Shown piece by piece: positions 9,254 to 20,739 of a stretch of 25,130 nt of DNA (its first letter is position 1; each line of letters starts with the position of its first letter). Under the pieces are notes generated by a model. That model worked only from the letters and a program-made list of their open reading frames with translations, searched no databases and was not told where the DNA came from. Source of the DNA: Saksenaea vasiformis B4078 (taxonomy: Eukaryota > Mucoromycota > Mucoromycetes > Mucorales > Saksenaeaceae); assembly GCA_000697055.1 (NCBI GenBank), contig JNDT01002189.1:1-25130 (forward strand), given 5' to 3'. Position numbers and translations under genes: made by a program.

Positions 9254-12061
9254 ATGACAGACACTACAGCTCATCTTCCTTTATTTTCGATGAGCTCTTA
9301 CAACAGAAATAAGAAACTGTCAGCGAGCGTAAGAAAAGAAAAGTTAATTATTTTTATGTTCGGTTGACTGACGTTATTAGTAGGTCAGTCGATTTTTGAC
9401 GTATGATATTGTCAACCGATGCACCCGAGGCATCCATTTTGACGGATACACCGCCGAGTACTCTGCAATAGAGATTGAAGAAGGAAAGGAAAATGTTCTA
9501 AGACTTGTTCATGCATATCCTTGCGAAAAGCCATTCGTGGAATATACGTGTACGAAAATCATCGAGGCGAATACTTCTATGGATAGATTACTGATGGATG
9601 ATAGCATCCATCGCTTACCATCTAAAAGATTTGCTTACGATATTGCCGCTGAAGCTGTTTGCAGTGCACGCAAACAATACCAACCATCTTTTGGAAAAGA
9701 CTCGGTTGACTACATGGTTTCTTACGTTTCTTGGGGAGAGGTAAGAGATCAAGCAAACGCTTATGGATGGTTCAGCTCATAGGACTTCTGTAGGTACATT
9801 TGTCCTCGAAATATGTCAAAACACCTACGCGTTTCAAGGAAGCTGTGCGCAACGCTTTGAAGGAAGATTCCAATAAGAAGAAATACAAAGCTCTACAAGA
9901 TACATTTGGACGATTTGGGTTTTACTATCCGTCCAAAATCTTACTCGGTATTGCGATTAATAAGTGTATAACGTTATTGAACTATCTCATAGTTCAGGTG
10001 GTCTAATCGCTTGTAAGAGAAGAGAGTCCAAAGATGCAGAATGGAAGCGAATATGTATGGGAGCATGAGCATAAAGCAGCACAATCCAGCGAACATATAG
10101 CGGAAAACTTTAAAAATGCAGTCAAAAATCACAAATATTGGGAAGTTATAGGTAACTTTCATTGTATCTCTCTGGTACTTGCTAGAGAAACTTGTGATAG
10201 GTGGTGATTCAGGGTCCTTTTTCGTGGATGGATTAGGGAACTGGAAAGAAGCTACAAGAAGCAAACCAGCTATTATCCAGTTCAAAGACGTGAAACCGAT
10301 GTATAGTATTCTTGAAGAGAATGATCGGCTTCAAGTTGAGGAGGTTTACGTCAAAGCGTTCTCTGATAATGAGCTTGGACATGCAGTGGAAGAGAACCCC
10401 GCTGAATTTTTCCAAAGGCGTGCCAGATGCAATAAAGGTACAAGAGATAAGGTTGAAGGTATGAGTTGGATGCAAGTTTTGGACCAAGGCAGCAACAGAG
10501 CGATAGGTCATGGATGCGATGACTTGCAAAACGAACCTGAAAAGGATATATTCAGCGACGATTCTGATGATGACAGAAATTCCAACGATATCAGCGTACA
10601 ACATGAACCTGCTAGCCGAGAAAGTGGAGAAGTACCAAACGATTCCAATGATCTACTGAGCGACGAAGGCAGTTTGCACAGAGAGCAACAAGACGTCCAT
10701 CTGAGTAACAAAGCCGCCATTCAAGAAAACAAACATGAACAAAGGCTGTCCAGCGATGGGCAGACTGACAATGGCGCCGATATTAGCGATATTAGCATAA
10801 TACAAAAATCAGATGATCAGAAAAACGAAGAAGCACAAGATGGACGTGAAAATACACAAACTCTTGAAGATTCTGTGGATAGAGACAATAAAGATGATAC
10901 CGACCTGTACGAAGATTCTATCGACTGGAACAGTGAATGGGAGCAGTTCAATCTTGGCGAGAAGTACTTCCGCGGGATAGATGTGGATCAAGACTACATC
11001 AAAGCATATGAGTGGTACAAAAAGGCGGCAGATCAGGGAAGTGGCGATACACAAACCAGACTTGGAGATATGCATAAATACAGACGAGGTGTACGCCGAG
11101 ACAACAAAAAAGCAGCTAAATGGTACAAAAAGGCAGAGACCAAGGAAATAGCGACGCGCAAACGAAACTCGGAAATTTTTACAGATATGGAGTTGATGTG
11201 ATTCAAAACGTCAGTAAAGCAATTGAATGGTATGAAAAAGCAGCGAATCAAGGAAAGGCAGATGCACAACTCAAACTTGCACGCATTTACAGATATAAGG
11301 ACGTCAAAAAAGCAAGTGAATGGTACCAAAAAGCTGCGGAACAAGGAAACGAGGATGCGAAAACCGAACTTGCAGATATATACAGACAGAAAGACACGAA
11401 CAAAGCAATTGGATGTTACCAAAAGGTGACTATCCAAGGAAATGTAGGTGCGCAAAACGAACCTGGGAATGTCAACAGAGATAAGGCGGAGGATACCTGT
11501 GAAGAGATTCAATCGCACCAAGAAGCAGCAAATCAAAGAAGTGAAGGTTTGCACGCCAATGCTGGATATATTGACAGAGATAAAATAAAAGACATCGATA
11601 AAGCAATTGGATGGTACCAAAAAGCGGCAGGTCAAGGAAATGAGCATGCGCAATTAAAGCTAGGATATACTTACAGTGATAAAATGAAAGACATCGACAA
11701 AGCAATTGAATGGTATCAAAAAGCAGCGGATCAAGGAAATGAAGATGCGCAACTCAGTCTTGGAGATATTTACAGAGATGAAACGGATAATATCGACAAA
11801 GCAATTGAATGGCACCAAAAAGCAGCGGATCAAGGAAATATACATGCGCAAAGCGCTCTTGGGGATATTTACAGAGATGAAAAGAAAGACATCGACAAAG
11901 CAAATGAGTGGTATAAAAAAGCGAAGGATCAACGAAATAAGGATGCGCAGCATAGATTGGGAGATATTTACACAGATGAATGGACTGACATCGACAAAGC
12001 AAATGAACGGTTAGAAAAATTACTGAGTGAAATAATAAGAGAAAGACAGGGCGATAACTAA
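9254..12061 (+). CDS. MACPF-like N-terminus plus Sel1-repeat protein, frameshifted
   Basis: Tentative exons: 9254-9328, 9384-9740, 9794-9997, 10040-10151, 10201-11137, then a one-base frameshift and 11138-12061. The N-terminal half has blocks YPCEKPFVEYT, ALQDTFGRFGFYYPSKILLG and YWEVIGGDSGSFF...NW. These recall, from memory, the MACPF-like domain of Mucoromycota Sel1 proteins. An Asp/Glu/Ser-rich linker (about 10440-10930) follows, then about ten Sel1 repeats (KAIEWYQKAADQGNEDAQ type), which usually scaffold protein partners. At 11133-11138 the repeat codons GCA-NNN-GAC lack one base, breaking the frame between repeats 2 and 3 with no intron able to rescue it. The third junction is unsure. 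A better-looking donor (9948) and acceptor (9997) would restore a family-like LLGG, but lead to a second frame break near 10040-10056. Either a young pseudogene or an assembly error. No signal peptide was seen in the proposed first exon. Confidence 0.6.
11591..12000 (+). repeat. 99-bp tandem repeats coding Sel1 units
   Basis: The motif (g)acatcga(t/c)aaagcaa starts at 11591 and recurs at 11690, 11789, 11888 and 11987, exactly 99 bases (33 codons) apart. The units share long runs at DNA level (for example aaagcagcggatcaaggaaat in two adjacent units), so they duplicated recently compared with the diverged repeats upstream. Each encodes one Sel1 unit of the pattern DIDKAIEW(Y/H)QKAADQGN. Confidence 0.85.
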
Positions 12062-13185
12062 AACGACGGATGGATTTTTTCTGTCAATTTTTCGTTTCAT
12101 TACCTCAGCACCCGTTTCTGGCATCGTATCAAATTAAGCCGCATGGCCAATAATCAGTATTGCTCATAAGGAAGTCTATAAGGAGTTAAAAATTGATGAA
12201 AATGTTAAGAGCAACTGCAGCCTGTGTGTTTCATTTGAAATGATGGCGAACTTACAACGCGTGATTGCTGCACCAATTGACCTGACATAAAATGATCGAG
12301 TGGAGATACACCCTTTGTTATTGTGTGTGTCTGGTAGCTCGTCATATGCAACAAATTATTCCTCTTTATCTCTGTTCTACATTTAGATACAAACAGTCCA
12401 TGATCATCCTTCTTTGAAGAGTAATAGACCCTAACTATCTCGATTTGAATAGAATTGGCTTCAGTTTTTGCATACAATCATCAGTAACCCGTGTTTTAAA
12501 AACACCAAATATAGTATGGTCTGTTTCCGAAACACTATCCCGGGAGTTACATCCGCTTAGACGGAATAGAGCTATAGTTGGACAAAGGCAACTCAAATGA
12601 AGCTTTGTACGCCTAGCATATTGCCCACTGACCATCCACTCCATGTAGCATAAAAGGGATATATCATTCTGTTTTCAGCAGAAGACGAGCCGGCACACTC
12701 GCAGTCCATTCGTGCTTTTCCCTTTGGTTTCAGCTACTACGTAAGGGTTGGATCACGCGTTCTACTGAATCGTTTAAACTGGATGACGTCCGATCCACCG
12801 TTACTGGAAACGTTTATTTCGTATCATGTTGTACAGCAAGCCCATCAGGCAAGGTTTTGAATTTGCTTTTCTTTAGCATGTAATCAGTGGAACATATTCT
12901 CACCTTAATGTCGACACCAGCAATCCATCTCACATCATGCACACGCCAACCTCTCCGTGCTAGATAGCTTACCATCATGGATATCCATGTTGCTCCTATT
13001 TTTTTATTGCATCAATCGACAATAAAGTTCATGTAAAATAAGTTATGACGTTGTGGTAACAGAACGATACACAAGCGATGACCCGTGGCCATCTTTTCCT
13101 AAATATAAATATTTATGATTCTGCCAATTCTTTTTCTTTTTTCTGTTTTCTGTTTTTCCCTTGCACAGTAGAAAGCAAATGTCCA
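12062..13185. other. Intergenic stretch between the Sel1-repeat gene and the F-box gene
   Basis: About 1.1 kb. Two adjoining minus-strand open frames (12644-12435 and 12477-12205) have mixed composition, but I recognise neither and could not link them by splicing. At 13150-13168 a strong pyrimidine tract plus TTGCACAG looks like a 3' splice site, so the F-box gene may have a 5' UTR intron ending at 13168. Confidence 0.4.
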
Positions 13186-15021
13186 ATGATTTCCTCTCCC
13201 ATTTCACGGCTACCGACGGAGCTCCTTAATGCGATTGCGTCTTTCCTACTGTTCAAAGATTTGCATACATGTGCAGGCGTCTGTCGAAGTTGGCACGAAC
13301 TCTTCAGCATCGCAATCAGACGTGCTAAGATTTTCATCAAAACGCCAGGGGAGCTGCATTCTTTCGTTCGGCGAGATCGATTGCTATTTCCACCGGGTCA
13401 ACATGTACGCGAGTTGCGACTGCGGCGAACATTTGATCTGCAACCAAATGACCTTGAACAAATTCAACAGACTTGTCCGCTAGTAGAAGTGTTCGAGGTC
13501 GAACAAGATTATGGTGAAATAGGCAAACCAGATTATTACAGTCTGTTTCAAGAATGGCCATATCTCCGGAGCACACCTCAGATCTCGAGATATTCGGAGG
13601 ACATGTTACGGTATCTTAATAAAGCCGGGAAAAAGTTGGTAAAATTAAAGCTGGGATATCATGCAACAGCCTCATTGGTGAGCAGCGGAAAACTGTTGCA
13701 GGTGTTGCCACTATGTTGCAGTCTCAAACAACTTGGTTTGTCTGGCCCTTCCAATAACTTTACATTGACACCACAACTTATGGATGAAATCCATGAAACG
13801 GTTCCATTTTTGGAACACCTTGAAATACATGGTATAGACATGATAGAAGGAGAGGCATGATCGACCAAAGTGGCTACGAAGATGCGCACTTTCAAGCTAA
13901 AACTTATTCCCGACAGTCCTCTGTGGCTGGACTATGCTGCTCAAAAGTATCCTTACCTGCAGACATTGATGATCCGGCTGGACATGGCTGATATACAAGA
14001 ATTTGTTGATAAAAATGCCTACATCAAAGCGGTGGCGACCATCGCAAAAAATCTTCGACAATTAGCGCAATTCGAGTTGGATGCTTCTTTTTGGTTAACA
14101 CCGCGGTTTTTCAATCTAGTTGAAAAAGTCGGCAGACGCTTTACCTACTTTGGAACGTGCGTTACAGATCTGCGTGACGAGACAGTTCAGGATTACAACA
14201 CACTCGTATCGCTAGCGGAACACCAGCTTACCTCGCTCAGCATCGAACTATTACAACCGCATACGGAGTTTCTTCCGGCGCTCGTCCAGTGCAGCCGTTT
14301 GACCTCGCTGGAGCTGACAGGCGCAGAACATTATCAGTCAATCCATGATATATTGGATACCATCCCAACGTTGAAAAGACTCGTCCTTAAACACATGCAA
14401 CTTTTCGCACCGGAACATCATGAGAGCGAACTTCATCCTCTTCAACACGTAGAAATGCACCGCGTGAGTATTTCACCGACTGTGTTTCCGTACCTGTCTT
14501 ATCACTGCCGTGACCTGAAAAAAATACGGCTACGTACCTGCCGTCAAATATTCTGTTCGTCTCACAAATGTCCGGGCATTTGGATCGATATGTCACACCA
14601 GCACATGGAATTAGTGGAAGTTGACGGAATATGGCCATCCTGGGAAGGTAGATGCCCTCCTTACAAATGCTCACCATCAATGGACAACCAGATTGCCATT
14701 TTCTGCTTGACAGAGACAAGTAAGGATAATGTACCCTATTGGTACCATATCTACGATGACGAAGTAAAGCCATTGAAGAGATCGCTGTGGATAAAGAAGA
14801 AAATGGACCTCAAATATCGCCAGTTAGAGCCCAACGAAGTACAAGCGATCCACAATTACCAAATGTCCTTAGAGGATTGGGAAAATTTAGAAGCTCAGAG
14901 AGAACGTTACCGAAACGCAGAAGATTGGTTAAAAGATATTCCTGCTGGCTATCTTGGTCTGCGCTGTCTGTCTGTTCAACTATTCGCGTTTTCCGACATG
15001 GATGGCTCACAAAAATGGTAA
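13186..15021 (+). CDS. F-box / LRR-like protein, interrupted by one in-frame TGA
   Basis: Likely substrate adaptor of an SCF ubiquitin ligase. The start at 13186 puts the F-box near residues 6-45 (SRLPTELLNAIASFLLFKDL, then CAGVCRSWHELF). The rest shows the loose leucine-rich pattern of Mucorales F-box proteins (LEVFEVEQ, LEHLEIHG, LQTLMIRLD, LTSLELTG, LKRLVLKHM, LKKIRLRTC). The frame is open for 224 codons, stops at TGA 13858-13860, and continues in the same frame for 386 more residues to TAA at 15021. Homology-like pattern is seen on both sides. A one-step change from CGA (Arg) at a CpG would explain the stop. The only intron that would remove it (13832-13870) is 39 nt, shorter than any other in the window. 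Alternatives are stop readthrough, a sequencing error, or two separate products. Confidence 0.75.
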
Positions 15022-15618
15022 CGGCGGTCTAAAATGCCCTTTGTTACTTATCAACCACGCGCATCTACTGTTGCTTTTTAAGAAACAGGCTATAGTTTAG
15101 TCAATAAATTAGTTGTTAAGCGTTACTATCGGGATTAGTGCTTTTGCCTTAATCTATGTCATTCCAAATCTAAAGTTTAACATGTGCCAACTCCTTATTC
15201 TCATGTGCAACAACAACGATACTATGATGTTAACTGGAATGCCAGTTATATTATAAAAACGGAAGAAAAAGGGAGAGTCTTTATGTATAAATTGGTATTT
15301 TGATACGTTACAAATAATGGATATCGTATGCTGTCCATTGCTTGCCACACATGAAAATGTACAAGTATCGAGTTTGAATCATAGACAAAAATAGAGCGAG
15401 AGAAATAAAAAGATAAAAGAAAATAACAATCTCTCTCGCAACAGAAAAAGAATCCACTGCGTAAAATGTTCCATGCAAGTGTACAGGATGATACAGGAAA
15501 AAAGAAAAAAAAGAAATAAAAGGGAAAAGGGGATTTTGCGGCTTACTTTTCTTCTTTGCTCTCTAAAGGTATAAAAAAAAGGGAGGAGATTGTCAGTAGG
15601 TTGTTGTTGTTACTCATA
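15022..15618. other. Convergent intergenic stretch between F-box gene (+) and Pumilio (-)
   Basis: About 0.6 kb of 3' flank shared by two genes that end toward each other. It is A- and G-rich on the + strand (15380-15600), which is U/C-rich in Pumilio 3' UTR sense. No gene or repeat element was seen. Confidence 0.45.
15103..15108 (+). terminator. Candidate polyadenylation signal AATAAA of the F-box gene
   Basis: AATAAA lies 82 nt after the F-box stop codon, a usual 3' UTR distance, followed by GT-rich sequence (TTAGTTGTTAAG). Confidence 0.45.
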
Positions 15619-18600
15619 TTAAGCGGTGTTCAACGTAGGTGATTCATGTCCTTCTGGTTGGTTGATATCCAATGTTTCAGCAGGAACGTTAGCATCACCT
15701 CCATTCTCAAGAAGCATCTGCTTTTCAACGTCCAGACAAGCTAGAAATAACAAAAAAAATGAGATGGATTTGCTTTCTGTTAGCAGATAAACTTACTACT
15801 AATAAGATGTTTCCCATAGGTATATTTTTTAAGACCAGGAAGATGGGGTTTGATCTTGGTCACTAGGAGCTCACGTTGATCGCCATCCACAACATCCAAC
15901 ATCTTTTGGACCACGTAATTGGCATACTACAATAAAATTTGTATAAGGACTTTGCTCCCAAGTCCACATCCTCTTCTCTTACTTGATCTTTCATCATCGA
16001 CATCAAAGGATAGGATCTATACGCCAGAAATAGGATCAGTATAATTTCTGAGAGTATATCCCACTCCTATTATTACCCGTCAGGTCGAGTTAGCAACACC
16101 TCTTCGATCAAGGCTTGTCTATCTTCTTTGCTACCGTAGGCAACACATTTTTCCACTACATTGCTTGCAAATTTATGCTTGCTCAGTTGCAGTATATGAC
16201 CACGGATTTTGCTTATGATTTGAGCCTTGTCTTCGGCATTGCCATGCTCCAAGATATGCTGAATCACGTAGTTACCATACTGGTCTTGAACCAATTGGCT
16301 AGTACTACGGTGAAGTTCTTCCAGAAGGCGATTCTATATTAAATTTTAGTTAAGAATATTCTTCTTACCGTATAGAGAACTTACAGTTTGTTCTTCTGGA
16401 CAATGTTCAAACATGCGTTGAATGACTCTGCAACCATATGGATGAGTTGCTAAATGGTATACTTGACCATGGAAAGTATCAATGATAAACTGGATATGCT
16501 GGGAAGGTACGCGTTCGATTGCCTTTTGAACGACGTGGTTGCCGTTCTGATCTTTGACACATTTTAAGACACTTCCATCTAATTCACGGATTAAAGTCGC
16601 CTGCTGGGTTGTCAGTACGTGTTCAAGGGCCTAATGATTTTCGTGAGTGTCAATAGTGAGCAGTGGTTAAAGCTTACCTTTTGAACAACGCGACAGCCGT
16701 ACATCTGTAGCGACAAGGAAAGGATGTGTCCTTCCATTTGCTTTGCAAGTACTGTCTTTTGCGTTTGATTTCCATGTTCAAAGAGCTTTTGGATCACGTA
16801 GTTTCCGAATACGTCTGTCATCAACTGCAAACAGTTGGGCAAAATCTCGTCAAACACTGTCTGTTTGTCTTCGCTATTCGCTGTTTCGAGCTTTTGCTGG
16901 ATGAAGCGAGAGCCATGCTGATCGCCACTAAACTCAACAACATGGTTGATGATGTCCTATGCAGATTCTGTTAGTTGGTGCTACGCCGCCCATTGCACTT
17001 TGATGCATACCTTGAGTTCATATTTCTTACTCTTGTTGCTTCTAAACTCTTCAAGTAATGGGCTGCGGATTATGTGAGCAACGTCAGGGGGTGGCGAGCT
17101 CATTGGGTCATGAAGAGGAACGCGTGCGCGGTTCACTGGGACATTTCCGCCGTACATATTGTAAAGATTCATTCCTCGAAGAGCTTCTTGTGATTGCTGT
17201 TGTCGCATCATTTGATCTCGCAGTAAAAGGATCTGTTCTTGTTGCAAGAGGATTTGTCGTTGACGTGATTGCAGCTGGCGCAAAAGTCTGTCGTTCACAT
17301 TACCCGTGTAGGCATTGTCGGCGACGGGATAATCGAACGTCGACATGGACATCGGACTGCCTCGACCCATCATTGGACTGCTGCTACCACTCAGTTCATT
17401 CATAGCCAATGCATTCCACTGGTTTCTCATCTCCTGATCCATCATATCTGAATTCATGGGCATTGTTCCTGCTAACGTATTCAGAGAAGGAGTCGAAGGG
17501 AATTTGCCTAGCTGTTGCTGATGGTGTGGTCTGCGGGGCATTTGATTCTCATAATTGAGGCTGTGCAGATCTTCCCGATCATCCCACCCAAATGGCACAT
17601 TTTCATGTGGCGAACTCACTGCACTTCTCGAGCCAAAATCGAACGAACTAGAAGCTTAAGAGAAAATAGAGTCAATATCCTTGTGAGAGGGAAACTGTGT
17701 CTTATTACCAGAAAATATACCCGTGGGAGAAGCTGTATTACTCCAAGAGACAGAACTGTCGCTGAGAACAGCGTCAAGACTCTGTGGTTGATGTTGACCA
17801 TGATTCATCCATTGCTGATAACGTTGTTGCATCATTCTATTCATTTTTGAAGACGAGACGTCGTCTGACTAGATGACGGGATGAGCATGGTCAAGTAACA
17901 AGCCATGCCATTAACGTACCTTGTTGTTCAGGTGTAGATTATTCATTCCGAAGATCAGATTGTCTTCCATGTGACGATCGCGTTGGGAATTATTCATATG
18001 ATTGGTAGGAGGCGTCGAATTAGCGCGCGGAGGTGGGGACATTGTAAACTTGCTGCGTGCAGGAGGTGACAAGGGACGCGTTCCCTGGTAACGAGAAAAG
18101 TGTTCATTAACCGAGATATCGGTGAATGGTGAACCAAAACTGGCTGCATCTCGTTCATCGCCGAGTTGATCCTGCATTGTAGTCATGTAATTACGATAGT
18201 TATTGTCATGGAAATCGGTTTGTGATCTTGTTGGCATACGAGGTTGTTCAAAGTCACTCATCCGCATGATTCCTCCAACATGGTCTTGTTGCTTCTGTTT
18301 CGACTGCTGAGGAGCAAAGTGGGCGGAGCGATTGAATCCCTGCTGAGCAGTAGGACAAAAATGTGAGGACATTTAATCGGGAGGAAACGGAATAAAAGAT
18401 AAAATATAAGACCTACCGTTTGGATGGGTTCAGTGGCCAAGGATGAAGGTGACATTAAACCAGCCGAGTTCCAGACACGTTGCTGAGATGGGTCTACTAC
18501 GACTTCATTACGCCGATCATCCCGCCCTCGAGTAGGATCATCAAAGTAATCCCCTAGGATACAAATAAGATAATGTGTTTTTCATTTGATCATTTTTTTT

Positions 18601-19030
18601 CTCTAGGTTACCATGGTGTTTGACATTATCTATATATGCAACTTCTTTTGTTTCTGAAACAGATGGCAATTGGCCCCAAACTTGACGTGATGGATCGTAA
18701 AGAGGTGAAGCCACGGGAGGTTGAGAAGTTTTCCATGAAGGATACATGAGATACTGATCGGGGGGCGCGCTATTCGACCTCTCATAATCATCCGGTGAAG
18801 CCAGATATAAATCGGTGTCACCATCACCTCTACCTCTCATAAGCGCAGCCAACTATATAATTTGGGAATATCAATTATCAAAGGCCTCTTTCTTACTTTT
18901 TAGGGTAAACCGGCGCATTCTAACTTACCTGGCCCTGTGGCTGATTTCTTGCTTTAGGTTGTTGTATATCTGGACCTTGCTGCGACTGTCTCGAAGCATA
19001 GTCTGTCATGAGAGCATTTCGATGCATCAT
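15619..19030 (-). CDS. Pumilio/PUF RNA-binding protein, 12 coding exons
   Basis: Sequence-specific mRNA repressor. Exons in coding order: 19030-18929, 18852-18612, 18553-18417, 18342-17920, 17868-17709, 17654-17011, 16956-16678, 16630-16385, 16333-16077, 16016-15983, 15926-15797, 15740-15619. The sum is 2775 nt, 924 residues, with every phase consistent. Residues 1-569 are low-complexity (Gln, Asn, Ser, Pro, Met). The PUF domain starts near 570 and has eight repeats with recognition triplets: [56 protein letters not shown]. By the established PUF code (repeat 8 to 1) these read UGUAUAUA. A short acidic tail follows. M1 at 19030 is the first ATG in frame; ATGs at 19027 and 19009 are alternatives. 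A likely 5' UTR intron (19119-19061) lies just upstream. Confidence 0.94.
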
Positions 19031-19060
19031 ATTGATATAAATTTCAGGTACACTTGATGT

Positions 19061-19119
19061 CTAAATATCAAAAGAGAAGATAAAAAGGAATACAGCGTCA
19101 GATAGGGCTGCCTAGTTAC
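19061..19119 (-). other. Probable 5' UTR intron of the Pumilio gene
   Basis: On the minus strand GTAACT (from 19119) and a pyrimidine-rich stretch ending GATATTTAG (19061) frame a 59-nt intron, the usual size here. The exon after it is open in frame to the Pumilio ATG at 19030. No upstream ATG joins it, so I read it as untranslated. Confidence 0.5.
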
Positions 19120-19739
19120 AAAATGAAGGAGTGGAGGGTGTGGTTGTGTTATGAATGACACAATGTGTTTGTAGAAGTACTCAATTATAAAAAGTAAAAC
19201 AAAGACACGTTGTGATGAGGAGTGCGATGGATGCTGAAAAGAAAAGTTTGAAAAGTATTAGAGAGAGAGAGAGAGGAAGTGAACTAGCAGCAGCATAAAC
19301 TCAAAAAAACAGTACAAAAAAATAGAGTTGGCCTTGAAATCTTCCCTCTCACAGAAAGTAAAAAAAAAAAAAAAAGAAGACGGCGCGGATGATTGCATCG
19401 GTGGACCAGGTTTTTTTATTGCCACCAGCTCGTGTCTGTGCTCCTCCACAACCGTGCTTTCGTTACAAACGCAAGCTTACAGTACTGCTTTTGGACACCT
19501 TCCACGTTCAAAACAAATATACTCCGACCGGGAACTTTCTTTCATCCTCTCCGCCCTGATCTGGAATACCCCCGTACTGTTGTTCTCTTCTATCATCAAA
19601 TTCATAATTGCTCACTCCTTATTCTTCGCTTGGTTACTAATGATAAACCATAGAAACACCTTTGATCGATTGCCTGTATACCTCCTATAAAACCCCTTGT
19701 TGTAAATCCCCTTCAATCAAAACATCCATTCGTTGATAT
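19120..19739. other. Pumilio promoter region and 3' flank of the membrane-protein gene
   Basis: Both neighbours are on the minus strand, so this 0.6-kb interval holds the Pumilio promoter. Simple sequence is present: an AG dinucleotide run at about 19260-19274 and an A-run at 19362-19375. Long + strand open frames here (from 19328 and 19393) are composition artefacts, in my reading. Confidence 0.4.
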
Positions 19740-20363
19740 TTATACACCCTGTCCAGATACTTTTTGCGCATAGTCTCTGTAATATTTTGTGGCATGCACA
19801 AGTAATGCTTTGCTGGTTGCTAAAAATAAACTCTGCCCAGTGATCAGAAAAGCACTTGGCACGCCACCATTTTTGCGTTTCGCGTATATCACCACTGCGG
19901 CCCTAGTATCTCTTTCTGGGAACCTGTATTCAATACGATCTCGTTTGTTCATGAGGACGGCTTGGGAAATATGAAGGCGGCAGCCATTCGTTCCTGGTGG
20001 AGATGAACACGGATTACGACCATTACATGGACATGACACCGCCTGAATGAATGATGGTCACCGAAGCAGGGTCAGATGAAGTGAAACCGGCAAGACTCCA
20101 TAACACCAAACCGCAAATCCTATCGATGTTACGAGGATGGTGAAAAAGAGTAGCTCTTGTTTGGATGTACAAGGTAGTCATGTCAGTGCGAGCTGCGGCC
20201 CTACAGCTGCAAATCAAACCAATATTGGGTTCAGCAAGATCAAAAAGAGCCAAAAGATCAAATTGCGAAGAATGTCGGTGGCGGTAGGCCACCACGACGA
20301 CACCAAAGCTAGTCGAGGAGCATCGGTGACCCTTAATCGGTTTGATTGATGGAAAGTCCTCAT
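19740..20363 (-). CDS. Small membrane protein of unknown family, 3 exons
   Basis: Family not recognised. Exons in coding order: 20363-20220, 20153-20088, 20042-19740. All junctions are phase 0 and the total is 513 nt, 170 residues. The ATG (aaaaATGAGG) has a fair context. The N-terminus is short and polar with Arg/Trp (SSWWPTATDILR). Residues 31-70 form a long hydrophobic stretch (IFWLFLILLNPIL then LLFFTILVTSIGFAVWCYGV), enough for two membrane passes with an Asn-Pro between. It is followed by a Cys cluster (SCPCNGRNPC) and a basic soluble tail of about 90 residues (NKRDRIEYRFPERDTR, TSKALLVHATKYYRDYAQ). The evidence is coding-like composition, GT-AG introns of 66 and 45 nt, and hydrophobicity that runs on across both splice joins. 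The acceptor at 20154 (CAAGAG) is weak. The start lies next to transposon relics. Confidence 0.6.
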
Positions 20364-20735
20364 TTTTGCTAGACGAGATCATGCAAAGTTTGACGGAGCA
20401 TTTTGCCGATCTCGACATCAAGAAAGGTATAACACACGATTTCTTAACTGGAAAATGCTTGATTAGTCTGATTCGGACTTATTTTCAATCAGTCGAACGA
20501 AGCAGCCCTGAACGATCGAAGATCGACATGCTTGGATGACAACGTGGCTGCAATCCGATATGGACTACACGCTTTCCAGAAAGTAAATTCGTCTTTGATG
20601 GAGAACAAATGCGTCCAATGGCGAGAACAAAGTTTATGTTGCACGAAAGATATATTCGCCCCTGCTGGAAAAGCAAATTCACTTGATGGATGTCCTCTTG
20701 GCAAGAATTGTTTTGTAGTACTGATGTCACTGTGA
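20345..20735 (+). pseudogene. Tc1/mariner-type transposase relic, middle segment
   Basis: Reading frames here recall the middle of a Mucorales Tc1/mariner-like transposase. First comes LLDEIMQSLTEHFADLDIKK, then CLISLIRTYFQSVERSSPE, where the family has ER-NSP. After a frame change it reads WMTTWLQSDMDYT and then KFVFDGEQMRPMARTKF, the degenerate remains of the first catalytic Asp block (CVFIDE in relatives). Several frameshifts and stops make it non-functional. It overlaps the first exon of the minus-strand membrane-protein gene by 19 bp and abuts the next relic. The family assignment is from memory. Confidence 0.5.
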
Positions 20736-20739
20736 GAGA

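Noticed and set aside
11033..12014. Several minus- and plus-strand open frames across the Sel1 repeats
   Set aside because: They are frame shadows of the repeat codons and show the same 33-codon periodicity.
12205..12644. Two adjoining minus-strand open frames (ending LFKSR and GCSCS)
   Set aside because: Composition is mixed, but I could recognise no family, no start context and no intron joining them; left as unsupported.
13078..13185. Upstream ATG at 13078 as start of the F-box protein
   Set aside because: It adds a Phe-rich leader that coincides with a pyrimidine tract and a TTGCACAG splice acceptor; the ATG at 13186 directly precedes the F-box.
19328..19690. 120-codon + strand open frame beginning in an A-run
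   Set aside because: It starts through a simple A/AG repeat, shows no domain and lies in the Pumilio promoter region.
20023..20421. 132-codon minus-strand open frame over the membrane-protein gene
   Set aside because: It crosses both introns of the three-exon model in another frame and lacks the hydrophobic continuity seen in the spliced product.
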